Below, one piece after another: positions 61,435 to 64,000 of a stretch of 64,000 bases of DNA (position 1 is its first letter; each line of letters starts with the position of its first letter). A model generated the notes under the pieces. That model saw only the letters and a list, made by a program, of their open reading frames with translations. It was not told the DNA's origin and did not search any database. Location of the stretch: NCBI RefSeq assembly GCF_010119935.1, contig NZ_CP048209.1:3227001-3291000 (forward strand). Direction: 5' to 3'. A program made the translations under genes and the position numbers. This DNA is from Paenibacillus lycopersici (lineage in GTDB: Bacteria; Bacillota; Bacilli; Paenibacillales; Paenibacillaceae).

Positions 61435-62274
61435 ATGATCGGACACAACATGCCCGTGATGGAGGCAGCAAGCCGGGAGACGGATCAATCCGCGGCCGAG
61501 CCGCTTGTTCGCTTCGAACGCGTGACGAAGCGCTACGGCGATTTGGAAGTCATCAAAGGGATCGACCTTACGCTGCAGCCGGGCGAGAAGCTCGCGCTCA
61601 TCGGGCCGAGCGGCTCGGGCAAAACGACGCTCGGCCGAATGTTGATGACGCTGGAGGAGCCGACGAGCGGCCGGATTTGGCTGGAAGGCGAATCGCTGTG
61701 GGATATGACGGATAAAAAAGGCCGCAACGTGCGGGCGAATGTCAAACACCTACAGCGGATGCGAGGCAGCATCGGGATGGTTTTCCAGCATTTCAATCTG
61801 TTTCCCCATTTGACGGCGCTTGATAACGTCATGCTCGCGCCTCGCGCTGTGATGGGCATGAAGAAAGATGCCTCGCGCGAACGCGCGGTATCGATGCTTC
61901 GCAAAGTCGGTCTGGCCAATAAGCTGGATGCTTATCCGGCAAGATTGTCCGGCGGACAGAAACAGCGCGTCGCGATCGCAAGGGCGCTCGTCATGCAGCC
62001 GAAAATCATGGTATTCGACGAAGTGACGTCCGCGCTTGATCCCGAACTCGTCGGCGAAGTGCTTGAGGTCATCAAGGAAATCGCGGCTGACGGTGAGATG
62101 GCCATGATGCTGATCACGCACGAGATGGATTTCGCGCGCGACGTCGCGGATCGGGTCGCCTTCGGAGACGGAGGGCGCATCGTTGAGGAAGGACCGCCTG
62201 CGGCGATATTCGAGAATCCGCGGAGCGAACGGCTTCAGATGTTCCTTAAGCGTTTTGGAACTTTCGCAAGATAA
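61435..62274 (+). CDS. ehuA: Ectoine ABC transporter ATP-binding protein EhuA
   Basis: ATPase subunit of the importer, 279 residues. Walker A GPSGSGKTTLGRML, Q-loop VFQHFNLFPHLTALDNV, signature RLSGGQKQRVAIARAL, Walker B MVFDEVTSALDPEL, H-loop ITHEM. The polar-amino-acid class is clear from GMVFQHFNLFPH and the GRIVEEGPP end. An ATG at 61414 overlaps ehuD, but AAGGGGGAG at 61422 points to the ATG at 61435. Confidence 0.9.
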   Translation: MIGHNMPVMEAASRETDQSAAEPLVRFERVTKRYGDLEVIKGIDLTLQPGEKLALIGPSGSGKTTLGRMLMTLEEPTSGRIWLEGESLWDMTDKKGRNVRANVKHLQRMRGSIGMVFQHFNLFPHLTALDNVMLAPRAVMGMKKDASRERAVSMLRKVGLANKLDAYPARLSGGQKQRVAIARALVMQPKIMVFDEVTSALDPELVGEVLEVIKEIAADGEMAMMLITHEMDFARDVADRVAFGDGGRIVEEGPPAAIFENPRSERLQMFLKRFGTFAR

Positions 62275-62308
62275 CCGAATGAAAGGACGTGGGAGGCGAT
62301 TGAACCGA

Positions 62309-62851
62309 ATGAATCCGTCGATGGTAACGTTCCGCAGGCCGCATGTTACGGATGGCACGGCCATCTGGCGGCTCGCGGCAGAGACGAAAAAGCTGGATAC
62401 GAATTCCGTTTATGCCTATCTGATGATGTGCGACATGTTCGCCGAGACGTGCGCGATCGCGAGTCATGACGAGCGTGTGATCGGCTTCGCCACGGCGTTT
62501 CGCAAGCCCGGCCAGCCTGACACGCTGTTCGTCTGGCAGGTCGGCGTGCGCCCGGACCTTCAAGGAGCCGGTATCGGCACGCGGTTGATCCGGCATCTTC
62601 TGGAACGGAAGGAGCTGTCCGGCATCCGATATCTCGAAGGGACGGTCGGCCCGGGCAATGATTCGTCGCGCAGGTTGTTCCTTCGATTTGCCGAAGGCCG
62701 CGGCACGCAATGCCGCATTGCCGAGCATTATCGAGAAGCCTTGTTTCCCGTAGAGACGGAACATGAGACGGAGCTGTTATTTCGCGTCGGGCCATTGGCA
62801 GCCGCACGCCCGGCACCACGCAATCCATCCGACAAGGAGGTCGTCAATTGA
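62309..62851 (+). CDS. ectA: Diaminobutyrate acetyltransferase EctA
   Basis: Acetyl-CoA-dependent enzyme, second step of ectoine synthesis: L-2,4-diaminobutyrate to N4-acetyl-diaminobutyrate. 180 residues. TFRRPHVTDGTAIWRLAAETKKLDTNSVYAYLMMCDMFAETCAIA is the EctA opening (LDxNSxYxYL...F..T), TLFVWQVGVRPDLQGAGIGTRLI holds the GNAT CoA loop, and GTVGPGNDSSRRLFLRFAE follows. The start is uncertain: ATG 62309 (12 bases after GGGAGG) is preferred to TTG 62300, which is too near; ATG 62321 is a third choice. It ends overlapping the ectB start by four bases (TTGA). Confidence 0.9.
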   Translation: MNPSMVTFRRPHVTDGTAIWRLAAETKKLDTNSVYAYLMMCDMFAETCAIASHDERVIGFATAFRKPGQPDTLFVWQVGVRPDLQGAGIGTRLIRHLLERKELSGIRYLEGTVGPGNDSSRRLFLRFAEGRGTQCRIAEHYREALFPVETEHETELLFRVGPLAAARPAPRNPSDKEVVN

Positions 62852-64000
62852 ATCCGATCGAGAACAGACAGGCCGATATGGATGTATTCAACAGACTTGA
62901 ATCCGAGGTGCGCAGTTATTGCCGAAGTTTTCAAACCGTCTTTACCATAGCAAACAACGCCAGGATCTGGGATAAATCAGGCAAAGAGTATATCGATTTC
63001 TTCGCCGGCGCGGGGGCGTTGAACTACGGGCATAACAATCGGCGCATTCGCGCCAAGCTGATTGAATACTTGCAGGCGGATGGCGTGACGCACAGCCTGG
63101 ACATGGCCACGGAAGCGAAAGAGACGTTTCTGACTCGCTTCAAGTCGTTCATTCTTGAGCCGCGCAAGCTCGACTACAAGGTCATGTTTCCCGGCCCGAC
63201 CGGCACCAACTCGGTAGAGAGCGCTTTGAAAATCGCCCGTAAAGCAACGGGCCGGACGAACGTGATCTGCTTCACGAACGCCTTTCACGGCATGTCGCTC
63301 GGGTCGCTCGCGGCAACCGGCAATGCGTTCAAGCGCAAGGGGGCCGGCGTGATGCTCGGCGGAACGACGTTCATGCCGTACGATCGCTATTTCGGCCCGC
63401 AGATCGATACGGCGGCGATGATGGAAAAAATGCTCGACGATCCGGGCAGCGGCATCGACCTGCCGGCGGCCGTTCTGCTCGAGACGCTCCAAGGCGAAGG
63501 AGGGCTGAACGAAGCGAGTACCGAATGGCTTCGCCGCGTGGAGTGCATCTGCCGCGATCGAGGCATTCTCCTCATCGTCGACGACGTGCAGATGGGATGC
63601 GGACGAACCGGAACCTTCTTCAGCTTCGAGGAGGCCGGCATTAATCCGGATGTCGTGTGTCTGTCCAAGTCGATTGGCGGTTACGGACTGCCAATGGCGC
63701 TGACGCTCATCAAGCCGGCGTTCGACGTCTGGCAGCCAGGTGAGCATAACGGTACGTTCAGAGGCAACAATCTAGGTTTCGTGGCTGCGAACGAAGCGCT
63801 CGATTATTGGCGGACGCCGGAGCTGGAGCTGGCGATCGCTTCGAATGCACGGCTCATGTTCGGATTTTTGCACCGCATGGCGTCCGCGTATCCGCAAGCG
63901 ATCGAAGAGGTACGCGGGAAAGGGATGATTCAGGGTCTTGTCTTTCGGGAGCCGGCCAATGCCGCGCGGCTCAGCAAGGCTGCTTTCAAGCAAGGCGTTA
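62848..64000 (+). CDS. ectB: Diaminobutyrate-2-oxoglutarate transaminase EctB (3' end outside window)
   Basis: PLP-dependent aminotransferase, first step of ectoine synthesis: aspartate semialdehyde plus glutamate to diaminobutyrate. The 384 codons visible are open to the window end; the family has about 420-430. Seen: FNRLESEVRSYCRSFQTVF (EctB opening), YIDFFAGAGALNYGHNN, MFPGPTGTNSVESALKIARKATGR, TNAFHGMSLGSLAATG, VDDVQMGCGRTGTFFSFEEAGINPD, and the PLP-binding Lys274 in LSKSIGGYGLPMALTL. TTG start at 62848 behind a perfect AAGGAGG (62834); an ATG at 62878 is the alternative. ectC is expected just past the right edge. Confidence 0.93.
   Translation, partial: MNPIENRQADMDVFNRLESEVRSYCRSFQTVFTIANNARIWDKSGKEYIDFFAGAGALNYGHNNRRIRAKLIEYLQADGVTHSLDMATEAKETFLTRFKSFILEPRKLDYKVMFPGPTGTNSVESALKIARKATGRTNVICFTNAFHGMSLGSLAATGNAFKRKGAGVMLGGTTFMPYDRYFGPQIDTAAMMEKMLDDPGSGIDLPAAVLLETLQGEGGLNEASTEWLRRVECICRDRGILLIVDDVQMGCGRTGTFFSFEEAGINPDVVCLSKSIGGYGLPMALTLIKPAFDVWQPGEHNGTFRGNNLGFVAANEALDYWRTPELELAIASNARLMFGFLHRMASAYPQAIEEVRGKGMIQGLVFREPANAARLSKAAFKQGV

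Noticed and set aside
62977..63747. A 256-codon minus-strand open frame near the right edge
   Set aside because: It is antisense to ectB, whose frame is open to the window end and carries all family motifs.

Overview
The window looks like a chromosomal segment of an endospore-forming member of the Bacillales, most likely Paenibacillaceae (Paenibacillus/Cohnella-like). The grounds are a GC-rich coding style, strong AGGAGG-type ribosome binding sites, two spore-germinant receptor operons (gerA-gerB-gerC type), a CwlJ-type spore cortex hydrolase, a YjcZ-like small protein and a very high density of two-component and AraC proteins. I saw no rRNA, tRNA, CRISPR array, prophage or intact insertion sequence. 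Both ends cut through genes: an ABC exporter at the left and ectB at the right.

Layout. 0-8 kb: housekeeping and stress genes, including an AT-rich thyX and an ECF41 sigma factor with its own and its target's promoter recognisable (TGTCACA-N16-CGTT twice). 8.2-12 kb: germinant receptor operon 1 on the minus strand behind a good sigma-G promoter. 12.2-17 kb: a 1555-residue secreted GH16 glucanase-type protein. 17-23.2 kb: VOC protein, orphan KinB-like kinase, and a Fur-box-controlled siderophore-binding lipoprotein followed by a Btr-like AraC/binding-protein fusion. 23.3-26.1 kb: an AT-rich, decaying patch (frameshifted phosphotransferase, HAD gene without a usable start) that also carries intact GNAT and archaeal-type CTP-dependent riboflavin kinase genes. 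26.2-45 kb: a carbohydrate-type region with DeoR, ROK and AraC regulators, two Gfo/Idh oxidoreductases in the window as a whole (one here), four cytoplasmic Cys-type sulfatases and the formylglycine-generating enzyme that would activate them; cwlJ and a split chromate transporter lie inside it. 45.7-50 kb: germinant receptor operon 2, preceded by the fused remnant of a third one. 50.2-53.2 kb: Zn/Cd-type P-type ATPase and its ArsR/SmtB repressor, divergent, with two matching operators. 53.4-58.2 kb: hybrid histidine kinase, CheR methyltransferase and response-regulator/kinase trio. 59.2 kb to the end: ehuB-ehuC-ehuD-ehuA-ectA-ectB, uptake and synthesis of ectoine in one run.

The most unusual structure is not a gene. 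A roughly 400-base intergenic repeat occurs at about 28.0-28.4 kb (+) and 45.0-45.4 kb (-), with a shorter copy at 58.7-58.9 kb (+) and a fragment at 36.9 kb. It contains an 18-base near-palindromic unit (CGGACANNNGATCCGTTA) present three times per copy, two direct and one inverted, at nearly fixed spacing (50-51 and 59 bases). One copy is flanked by inverted arms and ends in a perfect 20-bp hairpin. All similarity statements were made by reading and aligning by eye; no database search was run.
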